This document shows, piece after piece, positions 1-5,861 of a DNA stretch of 9,552 nt; the first letter of the stretch is position 1, and each line of letters begins with the position of its first letter. The translations under genes and the position numbers were made by a program. The notes under the pieces were generated by a model. The model searched no databases, was not told the DNA's origin, and saw only the letters and a program-made list of their open reading frames with translations. The stretch spans positions 1 to 9,552 of the forward strand of contig JASBTC010000337.1 of NCBI GenBank assembly GCA_030148625.1. Reading direction: 5' to 3'. Source of the stretch: Sphingobium sp. GTDB taxonomy: Bacteria > Pseudomonadota > Alphaproteobacteria > Sphingomonadales > Sphingomonadaceae.

Positions 1-1074
1 AAGACGATCATTCCGGGGCTGGTCGATGCGCATGCCCATGGTCCCTATGGCGAGGACGAACTGACCCCGCAGCAAAACTGGTCGAGCCTCGTCAATCTGG
101 CGCTGGGCGTCACAACGACGCACGATCCGTCGAGTGATGCCGCCTTGGTGTTTCCCGCCTCGGAGATGCAGCGTGCGGGCATGCTCGTCGCGCCGCACAC
201 TTTCTCGACCGCCGACGTCATCTATGGCGCGAAGAGCCCGACGGGTTATGCGCAGATCGACAGCCTCGACGATGCGCGTGCGCATGTCCGCCGGCTGAAG
301 GCGCAGGGCGCGCACAGCGTCAAGAACTACAACCAGCCGCGCCGCGACCAGCGTCAGCAGGTCGTCGCCGCCGCACTCGAGGAGAATATGCGTTCGGTGG
401 CGGAGGGCGGCTCGCTGTTCGGTTTCGACATGGCGCTGATCGCCGACGGCAACACCACGCTCGAGCATAATATTCCGCAGGCGGTGCTGTACGAGGATGT
501 GCTGAGCTATTTCTCGCAATCCAAAGTGGGTTACACGCCCACTCTGGTCGTCACCTATGGCGGGCCGGCGGGTGATCCCTATTGGCGCGCGCATACCGAC
601 AATTGGAAACATCCGTTGCTGACCCGGCATGTGCCGCCGAGCCTTCTCGCCGCGAACAACGCGCGGCGGACATTGGCGCCCGAGGAGGACTATGTCGACG
701 ACGACAATGCCCGCGAGGCGCGCAAGCTCGCTGCGCGCGGCGTGCCAGTCGCGATCGGCGCGCATGGGCAAGAACCCGGCATCGCTGCGCATTGGGAGCT
801 TTGGTCCTTCGTCCGCGGCGGCATGACTCCGGTCGAGGCGCTGAAGGCGGGCACCATCGGCTCGGCGCGTTCGCTCGGCTATGATCGCGATGTCGGGTCG
901 CTCGAAGCCGGCAAGCTTGCCGATCTCGTCATCCTCGACGCCGATCCCACCGAGAATATCCGCAACAGCGACAAGGTGTCGAAGCTCATGATCGGCGGGC
1001 GGCTTTACGATGCCGCGACGATGAATGAGGAGGTCACGGGCAATATCCGGCGGCTGCCATATTTCTGGGAATAG
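1..1074 (+). CDS. Amidohydrolase family protein, C-terminal part (N-terminus outside window)
   Basis: The reading frame is open from base 1 and ends at TAG 1072-1074, giving 357 visible residues. The first residues, IIPGLVDAHAHG, are the classic first metal-binding strand of the amidohydrolase superfamily, with the HxH pair at visible residues 11 and 13. Further likely active-site residues are Lys108 in SVKNYNQPRRDQR, His156 in TLEHNIP and His255 in GAHGQ. The tail GSLEAGKLADLVILDADP is the return to the small beta-sandwich domain typical of imidazolonepropionase-like amidohydrolases. From memory, proteins with this YNQPRRDQR and THDPSSD wording are about 1000-1100 residue secreted enzymes carrying an N-terminal TolB/WD40-like propeller. 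That part is not visible here, so propeller and export are inference. The substrate is unknown; a peptidase or cyclic-amide hydrolase role is possible. A TTG at 145 is an internal codon, not the start. The gene is separated from the downstream operon by a structured gap and is probably a separate transcription unit. Confidence 0.88.
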   Translation, partial: KTIIPGLVDAHAHGPYGEDELTPQQNWSSLVNLALGVTTTHDPSSDAALVFPASEMQRAGMLVAPHTFSTADVIYGAKSPTGYAQIDSLDDARAHVRRLKAQGAHSVKNYNQPRRDQRQQVVAAALEENMRSVAEGGSLFGFDMALIADGNTTLEHNIPQAVLYEDVLSYFSQSKVGYTPTLVVTYGGPAGDPYWRAHTDNWKHPLLTRHVPPSLLAANNARRTLAPEEDYVDDDNAREARKLAARGVPVAIGAHGQEPGIAAHWELWSFVRGGMTPVEALKAGTIGSARSLGYDRDVGSLEAGKLADLVILDADPTENIRNSDKVSKLMIGGRLYDAATMNEEVTGNIRRLPYFWE

Positions 1075-1102
1075 TCATGGTTGTCGAGATTGCAGCGGTG
1101 CG

Positions 1103-1168
1103 TGGTTGTTCTAGACCAAGATCACTTCAGATTGAATCAATCTGAAGTGTGAATCTTGGTCTCAACCA
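1103..1168 (+). repeat. Long inverted repeat / hairpin downstream of the amidohydrolase
   Basis: The left arm 1114-1135 begins GACCAAGATCACTTC. Its 22 bases are fully complementary to bases within 1137-1161, with a single 3-base bulge on the right side, near 1150-1152. The stem continues outward after an asymmetric internal loop (TTCTA at 1109-1113 against one T at 1162): TGGTTG 1103-1108 pairs with CAACCA 1163-1168. The loop is about 3 bases (AAT 1135-1137). It starts about 30 bases after the amidohydrolase stop, so it could stabilise the mRNA 3' end or help terminate it. No T-run follows, so a classical intrinsic terminator is not supported. It may equally be a dispersed intergenic palindrome of the genome. 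Confidence 0.8.
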
Positions 1169-1174
1169 TTTGAA

Positions 1175-1238
1175 TAGAGCCTGATTCACGCCATCGGCGG
1201 AAGCGCGTAGCGCTTCCACCTCAAGCGATCAGGCTCTA
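1175..1238 (+). repeat. Second inverted repeat with nested GC-rich hairpin
   Basis: The outer arms TAGAGCCTGAT (1175-1185) and ATCAGGCTCTA (1228-1238) are perfectly complementary over 11 bases. Nested inside is a second perfect stem, GGAAGCGC (1199-1206) with GCGCTTCC (1210-1217) around a 3-base GTA loop. Between the two, CGC (1189-1191) can pair with GCG (1225-1227). The symmetry is clear in the sequence. A function as an RNA element, protein site or dispersed repeat is not shown. Confidence 0.8.
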
Positions 1239-1291
1239 AGAAATTGTTTGGGAAAGCGTGCTCTCGCGCTTTTTCAAACAGGCTCTAAGAA
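1230..1291 (+). repeat. 13-base direct repeat flanking the third hairpin
   Basis: The sequence CAGGCTCTAAGAA occurs at 1230-1242 and again, identically, at 1279-1291, a 49-base period. The core CAGGCTCTA of both copies is complementary to TAGAGCCTG at 1175-1183. The upstream arm can therefore pair with either copy: a short stem enclosing only the nested hairpin, or a longer one enclosing both hairpins. The repetition is seen directly; any switching role is inference. Confidence 0.75.
1245..1280 (+). repeat. Third hairpin, fully paired as + strand RNA
   Basis: Arms 1245-1260 and 1265-1280 pair over 16 positions around a CTCT loop (1261-1264). Thirteen pairs are Watson-Crick. Three are G-T (1251:1274, 1252:1273, 1259:1266), which are G-U wobbles in RNA read from the + strand but would be C-A or A-C mismatches in RNA from the - strand. 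This favours a + strand transcript, in the same direction as the divL operon. The hairpin lies between two copies of a 13-base direct repeat. It might be part of a 5' leader, or an attenuator-like element without a following T-run. Confidence 0.75.
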
Positions 1292-1299
1292 CAAGGGCG

Positions 1300-1332
1300 A
1301 TGAGTGTGCCTGATTTCATGGACCGGCCTTGA
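1300..1332 (+). CDS. Possible 10-codon leader ORF, or true N-terminus of divL broken by a one-base shift
   Basis: ATG 1300-1302 opens a short frame reading MSVPDFMDRP that stops at TGA 1330-1332. That stop overlaps the TTG (1329-1331) proposed as the divL start. An AAGGG stretch at 1293-1297 precedes it, but only 2 bases from the ATG, which is tight for a ribosome binding site; an in-frame GTG at 1306 is better spaced. Two readings are possible. It may be a leader peptide translationally coupled to divL. Or one base may be missing near 1326-1329, in which case the kinase would begin MSVPDFMDRP and continue into TESGFVPVV. A sequencing or assembly error is possible, since other low-quality sequence occurs at the window end. 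Confidence 0.3.
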   Translation: MSVPDFMDRP

Positions 1333-3677
1333 CCGAATCCGGCTTCGTGCCTGTCGTCGCCGGCATCGTGCTGGCGCTGTGGCTTGCTGCCTCCACATGG
1401 GCGGTGGTGACGGGGCTCGCGATGCGTCGGCGCGCGCGTCATGCCGGCATGCAGGCCAATCGGCTTCAGCAGCTTCTCGATTCCGCCCCCGCGCTGCCGA
1501 TGATGGTGCGCCCCGATGGACGGATCGAAGCCCCCGAAAGACTGGCGGACTGGCTGGGGCTCGGGCGTATGCCCAATTTCCTGGCGGACCTCACCACGCC
1601 GGAGGGCGGCCTGAGCGAGGAGGATTCGGCGGGGCTGGTCCGCGAGGTCGCGATCGCGCAGAAATCGGCGCGCGGCTTCGTGCGTGCGGTGCGCGCGCGT
1701 GCTTCGTCGCGCACCTTGCTGATCCGTGGCGCGGTCGCGACCGCCGATCTGTCCGCGCCGGGCGGCGTGATCCTCTGGTTCTTCGATGCGACCGAAAGCC
1801 AGGCCGAGATTGGCCGGCTTGGCAGCGAAGCGGCGCGGCTCGCCAAGGCGTTCGAGGCGCTGTCCGGGTTGATCGAGGCGTCGCCCTTTCCGATGTGGCA
1901 TCGCGGGCCGGATCTGCGGCTGACTCTGGTCAACAGCGCTTATGTGAAGGCCGTCGAAGGGATGAGCGCCGCCGACGTGGTCGAGCGCGGCCTGGAACTC
2001 GTCGAGGCGAGCGGTGGACGCACCCCGTTCGCGATGGCGGCGCAGGCGCGCGAGAAGAACGAGGTGCTGACGCGCACCGTGCCCGCGACGATCGGCGGTG
2101 CGCGGCGGACGATGCGCGTCGTCGATGTGCCGCTGGGCGATGCCGGGGTCGCGGGCTATGCCATTGACATCGAGGAGACCGAACAGGTGCGCGGCGCGTT
2201 CCGGCGTTTCCGCGATGCGCAGCGCAACATGCTCGACCTGCTGTCGGCCGGCGTCGCGCAATTCGGCCCCGACCGCGCGCTCGTCTTCTGCAACCAGCCT
2301 TTCCAGCGGATTTTCGCGATCAAACCCGAATGGCTGATCGATCGTCCCGAATTCGACCGGATCCTCGAACGCATGCGCGAGGCCGACCGTGTGCCCGAGA
2401 GCCGCGATTTTCCCGGCTGGAAGGCGGAGCGGCGCGGATGGTTCACGTCGACCGAAGGCGCTGCCGAGGAAAGCTGGCTGCTGCCCGGCGGCACGCACCT
2501 TCGCGTCGTCGCCCAGCCTTTGCCCGATGGCGGATTGCTGCTGATCTTCGAGGATCGCACCGAACAGGTGCAGCTCGAAAGCGCGCGCGACACGCTGCTG
2601 CGGGTGCGCACCGCGACCTTTAACAATCTGTTCGAAGCGATCGGCGTATTCGCGGCCGATGGGCGCCTCAATCTCTGGAACAAGCGGTTCCGCGAGATCT
2701 GGGATTTCGAGGAGGAATTCCTCGCCACCCATCCGCGCATCGACGTGCTTGCGGATGTCGCGGCGGAACGGCTGGCCAACCCGAAGCGCGCCGGACTCAT
2801 CCGCGAGCTGGTCCGCACAGCGACGGCGGAACGGCGCCAGCGCAGCGGACGCGTGTCGCTGTCCGACGGCCGGCATTTCGAATTCGCCGCGGTGCCGCTG
2901 CCCGACGGCAATGCGCTGTTCACGATGCTCGACATCTCCGACAGCCGAAAGGCTGAGCAGGCCTTGCGCGATCGTGCCGAGGCACTCGAACAGGCCGATC
3001 GGGTGAAGACCGCGTTCGTCGCCAATATGAGCTACGAATTGCGCACGCCGCTGACCTCGATCGGCGGCTTCGCCGAAATGCTGAACGAGGGTTATGCCGG
3101 CGAACTCGGCGATCAGGCGAAGGATTATGTGTCCGCCATCCTCGACTCGGTCGCACGGCTGGGCGTGCTGATCGATGGCGTGCTCGACCTGACCCAGAGC
3201 GAAGCAGATGCATTGTCGCTCGATATGGCCCCGGTCAATCTGATCGCCGTGGCGCAGCAGGCGGCCGACGAGGCGCGGCCGGCCATGGTCGCGAAGGGCA
3301 TGGATTTCGCGGTCGAACTCGATCCGTCGCTGGGCGGGATCAAGGGCGATACGCGGCGCCTGCGTCAGGCGGTGGGGCATCTGCTCGCCCATGCGCTGGC
3401 GAACACCGGGACTGGCGGGCGCATCCTGCTGCATGGCGGCGGCGATGCCGCGGCGGCGCGGATCGTGGTGTCCGATGACGGACCGGGCATGACCTCCAGC
3501 GAGCAGGCGCGCGCCTTCGATCCGTTCAGCCGGGCGGAGCGGATGCGTGACGGCGACGATGCGCTGGGCATGGCGTTGCCGCTCGCGCGTCAGTTCGTCG
3601 AGGCGCATGGCGGCACGCTGACGCTCTATTCCGAGCCCGGCAGCGGCACGATGACGACGATCGAGCTGCCGCGATGA
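1329..3677 (+). CDS. divL: DivL-like multi-PAS pseudo-histidine kinase (tyrosine in H-box)
   Basis: The frame from TTG 1329 gives 782 residues, close to my recollection of about 770 for Caulobacter DivL. One transmembrane segment lies at about residues 5-31, followed by a basic RRRAR stretch. Four PAS-like segments follow at roughly 45-155, 175-282, 295-410 and 425-537. A coiled linker then leads into a HisKA dimerisation domain (about 555-625) and a GHKL ATPase domain (about 650-782). The H-box reads ANMSYELRTPLTS, so Tyr569 replaces the phosphorylated histidine, which is the diagnostic trait of DivL. The N-box has His684 and His688 where Asn is usual, the G1 box DDGPG is intact (716-720), and the G2 region is ALGMAL. 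DivL proteins bind the response regulator DivK and modulate CckA-ChpT-CtrA phosphorelay at the inner membrane; this role is inferred by family. The start is weak: an in-frame TGA at 1311 limits extension, only a GGA at 1320-1322 resembles a ribosome site, and a frame problem near 1329 is possible. It overlaps tsaE by ATGA. Confidence 0.85.
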   Translation: MTESGFVPVVAGIVLALWLAASTWAVVTGLAMRRRARHAGMQANRLQQLLDSAPALPMMVRPDGRIEAPERLADWLGLGRMPNFLADLTTPEGGLSEEDSAGLVREVAIAQKSARGFVRAVRARASSRTLLIRGAVATADLSAPGGVILWFFDATESQAEIGRLGSEAARLAKAFEALSGLIEASPFPMWHRGPDLRLTLVNSAYVKAVEGMSAADVVERGLELVEASGGRTPFAMAAQAREKNEVLTRTVPATIGGARRTMRVVDVPLGDAGVAGYAIDIEETEQVRGAFRRFRDAQRNMLDLLSAGVAQFGPDRALVFCNQPFQRIFAIKPEWLIDRPEFDRILERMREADRVPESRDFPGWKAERRGWFTSTEGAAEESWLLPGGTHLRVVAQPLPDGGLLLIFEDRTEQVQLESARDTLLRVRTATFNNLFEAIGVFAADGRLNLWNKRFREIWDFEEEFLATHPRIDVLADVAAERLANPKRAGLIRELVRTATAERRQRSGRVSLSDGRHFEFAAVPLPDGNALFTMLDISDSRKAEQALRDRAEALEQADRVKTAFVANMSYELRTPLTSIGGFAEMLNEGYAGELGDQAKDYVSAILDSVARLGVLIDGVLDLTQSEADALSLDMAPVNLIAVAQQAADEARPAMVAKGMDFAVELDPSLGGIKGDTRRLRQAVGHLLAHALANTGTGGRILLHGGGDAAAARIVVSDDGPGMTSSEQARAFDPFSRAERMRDGDDALGMALPLARQFVEAHGGTLTLYSEPGSGTMTTIELPR

Positions 3678-4120
3678 TCCCGCTCGCCGACGAGGCCGCG
3701 ACGCTTGCGCTGGGCGCGGCGCTGGCGCGGGTTGCGCGACCCGGTGACGTGATCGCGCTGTCGGGCGATCTCGGCGCCGGCAAGACGACGCTCGCGCGCG
3801 GGCTGCTCGCGGCGCTGGGACTGGAAGAGGAAGCGCCGAGCCCGACCTTCGCGATCGTCCAGCCCTATGGCCCGCCCGAAACCCGCTTTCCGGTCGCGCA
3901 TGTCGATCTCTACCGGATCGAGGATCCCGACGATATCGAGGAACTCGGCCTCGACGATCTGCTGCAGGATTCGCTGCTGCTGGTCGAATGGCCGGAGCGG
4001 ATGGGCGGGCAGTCATGGCCGCAGGCATTGCAACTCGCCTTGGAGAGGACCGCGGACGGCGCGCGCGTCTTGACAGCCACCGTGCCCGCGTCTTGGGAGA
4101 GCCGATGGCCGCCGATATGA
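3674..4120 (+). CDS. tsaE: tRNA t6A37 threonylcarbamoyladenosine biosynthesis ATPase TsaE
   Basis: This 148-residue protein has the usual length of the family. Walker A is GDLGAGKTT at residues 31-39. It is followed by the family signatures APSPTFAIVQPY, HVDLYRIEDPDDIEELGLDDLL and LLLVEWPERM. TsaE (formerly YjeE) is a small cytoplasmic ATPase that works with TsaB and TsaD to transfer the threonylcarbamoyl group onto A37 of ANN-decoding tRNAs; it is generally essential in bacteria. The ATG at 3674 overlaps the divL stop as ATGA, so translation is probably coupled and no strong ribosome site is seen. The 3' end overlaps the following amgK by 16 bases with the chosen amgK start. Nothing is unusual in its motifs. 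Confidence in the function is high on motif grounds. Confidence 0.96.
   Translation: MIPLADEAATLALGAALARVARPGDVIALSGDLGAGKTTLARGLLAALGLEEEAPSPTFAIVQPYGPPETRFPVAHVDLYRIEDPDDIEELGLDDLLQDSLLLVEWPERMGGQSWPQALQLALERTADGARVLTATVPASWESRWPPI
4095..4099 (+). promoter_or_regulatory. Ribosome binding site deciding the amgK start
   Basis: GGGAG at 4095-4099 lies 5 bases before ATG 4105, inside the tsaE coding sequence. It favours 4105 over the second in-frame ATG at 4117, which forms an ATGA overlap with the tsaE stop but has no ribosome site at a normal distance. Confidence 0.6.
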
Positions 4121-5100
4121 TTCCGCCCGAGGCAGCACCTGCCTTTCTCGATGCGCATGGCTGGGGAGGGGCGGAGATCCGCCCGCTCGCCGGTGATGCG
4201 TCGTTCCGACGCTATTTTCGCGTGCATGCGCCCGGGCGCCAGGCCGTGCTGATGGATGCGCCCCCGCCGCACGAGGATCCGCGCCCCTTCATCCAGGTCG
4301 CCGAGCATCTGGCGAGCCTCGGCTTTCGCGCGCCGGAGATCTTGGCGAGGGACATGGCGAACGGCCTCGTCCTGCTCGAGGATTTCGGCGACGCACGCAT
4401 GCGCGAAGTGATCGACGCCGCGCCCGAGGCCGAACATCGCATCTATGCCGATACCATGCGGCTGCTCGCGCAGCTTCATCGTCATGAGGCCATGGATGTG
4501 CCGCCATATGACCGGGCGCAATATCTACGCGAAGCGAAGCTGCTGACCGAATGGTATTGCGGAGCGATCGGCATCGTGCCCGACGAAGCGGGATATGAAG
4601 CCGCGTGGGACGCCGTGATGGGCGATCTCTATCTCGATCGGCAAGTGACGGTGCTGCGCGACTATCATGCCGAGAATATCATGCTGATCGAGGGGGTTGA
4701 GGGGCTCGACGGGCTCGGCCTGCTCGATTTCCAGGACGCGCTGGCGGGCCATCCGGCTTATGACGTCGTCTCGATGCTTCAGGATGCGCGCCGCGACGTG
4801 GCCGAGCCGCTCGAAGCGCAGATGCTGGCGCTCTATAAATATGAAGCGGGGGCAGGGGCTGAATTCGACACCGCCTATGCCCTGCTCGGTGCGCAGCGCA
4901 ACGCCAAGATCATCGGCATCTTCACCCGGTTGTGGCAGCGCGACGGCAAGCCGCGCTATCTCGATTATCTGCCGCGCGTCTGGGGCTATCTCGAACGCGA
5001 TCTGGCCCATCCAGCGCTTGCGCCGGTGCGAGACTGGTTCGATGCGAATATTCCGCCGGAAAAGCGCGGCGGCGCGCTGATGGAGATGGCAGCGCAATGA
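4105..5100 (+). CDS. amgK: Anomeric MurNAc/GlcNAc kinase AmgK (aminoglycoside phosphotransferase fold)
   Basis: With ATG 4105 the product is 331 residues, close to known AmgK proteins. The frame is open further upstream (to 3988), but that would overlap most of tsaE and is not used. The fold is that of aminoglycoside/choline kinases. It has a N-terminal AGDASFRRYFRV stretch (residues about 29-40) as nucleotide-binding loop, a hinge-like LLLEDFGD (about 89-96), the Brenner loop LRDYHAEN with catalytic Asp186 and metal-binding Asn191, and LLDFQDA with Asp208 as the DFG-equivalent. AmgK phosphorylates MurNAc (and GlcNAc) at the anomeric C1 with ATP, in the cytoplasm, during peptidoglycan recycling. 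The next gene encodes the matching uridylyltransferase, which makes this assignment much safer than the generic phosphotransferase label. It overlaps tsaE by 16 bases and murU by 4, so it is part of a coupled operon. An antibiotic-modifying role is unlikely. Confidence 0.93.
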   Translation: MAADMIPPEAAPAFLDAHGWGGAEIRPLAGDASFRRYFRVHAPGRQAVLMDAPPPHEDPRPFIQVAEHLASLGFRAPEILARDMANGLVLLEDFGDARMREVIDAAPEAEHRIYADTMRLLAQLHRHEAMDVPPYDRAQYLREAKLLTEWYCGAIGIVPDEAGYEAAWDAVMGDLYLDRQVTVLRDYHAENIMLIEGVEGLDGLGLLDFQDALAGHPAYDVVSMLQDARRDVAEPLEAQMLALYKYEAGAGAEFDTAYALLGAQRNAKIIGIFTRLWQRDGKPRYLDYLPRVWGYLERDLAHPALAPVRDWFDANIPPEKRGGALMEMAAQ

Positions 5101-5861
5101 ACCGCGCCAAGAAGACATTGTCGCTGCGGCCCGACACCAGCGCGCCGCGGCTGGACACCGCGATGGTCATGGCCGCCGGGCTGGGCAAGCGTATGCGTCC
5201 GTTGACTGCGACGCGCCCCAAGCCGTTGGTCGAGGTGGCGGGCAGGAGCCTGCTCGACCGCACCTTCGACCGGCTGCGCTCGGCCGGGGTGACGCGTGCC
5301 GTGGTCAACGTCCATTATCTCGCCGACGCCCTCGAAGCGCACCTGCGCAACGCGGTGAAGGACATCGAGATCACGCTCTCGGACGAGCGTGACCTGTTGA
5401 TGGAAACCGGCGGTGGCCTCGTCAAGGCGCTGCCGCTGATCCCGCAGGATCCCTTTCTCTGCGTCAACAGCGACAATCTCTGGATCGACGGGCCGACCGA
5501 CGCGATCCGGCTGCTCGAACAGCGCTGGAACCCCGACGAGATGGACGCGCTGCTGCTACTGGTGCAGCTGGCGCGCGCCAATTGCCATGGCGGTCAGGGC
5601 GATTTCCATATGGATCCCGACGGCCGGATCACCAGCAGGCGCAAGCGCGGCAAGGTGGCGCCCTTCGTCTATACCGGCGTTCAGATCGTCTCGCACCGGC
5701 TGTTGCGCGATCCGCCCGAGGGGCCGTTCTCGACGATGATCTTCTGGGAACGCGCCATCGCCGAAGGACGGCTTTACGGGCTGGTCCATCAGGGGCTGTG
5801 GTTCGACGTGGGCACGCCCGGCGCGGTCAAGAAGACGGAGGCGATGCTCGCCGATGGGTGA
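5097..5861 (+). CDS. murU: N-acetylmuramate-1-phosphate uridylyltransferase MurU
   Basis: ATG 5097 overlaps the amgK stop as ATGA, and GGAG at 5082-5085 lies 11 bases upstream. The product is 254 residues. It opens with a 20-residue tail that is not part of the fold. Then comes the nucleotidyltransferase signature AMVMAAGLGKRMRPLT followed by RPKPLVEV (residues about 22-47), which binds UTP. Further motifs are METGGGLVKALP, the metal-site segment CVNSDNLW, and a C-terminal GLWFDVGTP as in sugar-1-phosphate nucleotidyltransferases. MurU converts MurNAc-alpha-1-phosphate and UTP to UDP-MurNAc, letting cells skip MurA-dependent synthesis; in pseudomonads this gives intrinsic fosfomycin resistance. 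The pairing with amgK supports MurNAc rather than mannose or glucose as substrate. A later ATG at 5163 would cut directly into the first beta strand and is rejected. A mannose-1-phosphate guanylyltransferase-like activity is the main alternative on sequence alone. Confidence 0.92.
   Translation: MNRAKKTLSLRPDTSAPRLDTAMVMAAGLGKRMRPLTATRPKPLVEVAGRSLLDRTFDRLRSAGVTRAVVNVHYLADALEAHLRNAVKDIEITLSDERDLLMETGGGLVKALPLIPQDPFLCVNSDNLWIDGPTDAIRLLEQRWNPDEMDALLLLVQLARANCHGGQGDFHMDPDGRITSRRKRGKVAPFVYTGVQIVSHRLLRDPPEGPFSTMIFWERAIAEGRLYGLVHQGLWFDVGTPGAVKKTEAMLADG

Larger units (their letters stand above)
1075..1328. other. Structured intergenic region of 254 bases
   Basis: This is the only long gap between genes in the window. 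It is visibly richer in A+T than the flanking genes, mainly at 1111-1190 and 1240-1290. It contains three tandem hairpins (1103-1168, 1175-1238, 1245-1280), a 13-base direct repeat (1230-1242 and 1279-1291) and a short possible leader ORF (1300-1332). I see no convincing -35/-10 promoter, no U-tract directly after any hairpin, no tRNA and no protein domain. The region must separate the amidohydrolase from the divL operon, so a terminator and a promoter are expected somewhere in it, but the sequence does not single them out. Confidence 0.8.

Noticed and set aside
1103..1168. Intrinsic (rho-independent) terminator of the amidohydrolase
   Set aside because: The stem is strong, but the bases after it are TTTGAATAG, without the T-run expected. 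I left it as a hairpin of unknown role.
1175..1291. A miniature transposon (MITE)
   Set aside because: Inverted ends exist, but I see no target-site duplication flanking them and no transposase nearby. A dispersed repeat remains possible and needs a genome search.
1236..4028. Open reading frame of 930 codons on the - strand
   Set aside because: It lies wholly opposite the well-supported divL and tsaE. Its translation is Arg/Ala/His-rich without any domain, as expected from the antisense of GC-rich codons.
3988..4104. Upstream extension of amgK to 3988
   Set aside because: It would overlap tsaE by 133 bases. The residues encoded there look like out-of-frame tsaE, and a good ribosome site exists before 4105.
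4932..5096. Upstream extension of murU to 4932
   Set aside because: It is Arg-rich out-of-frame amgK sequence; the ATGA junction at 5097 gives a normal-length protein.
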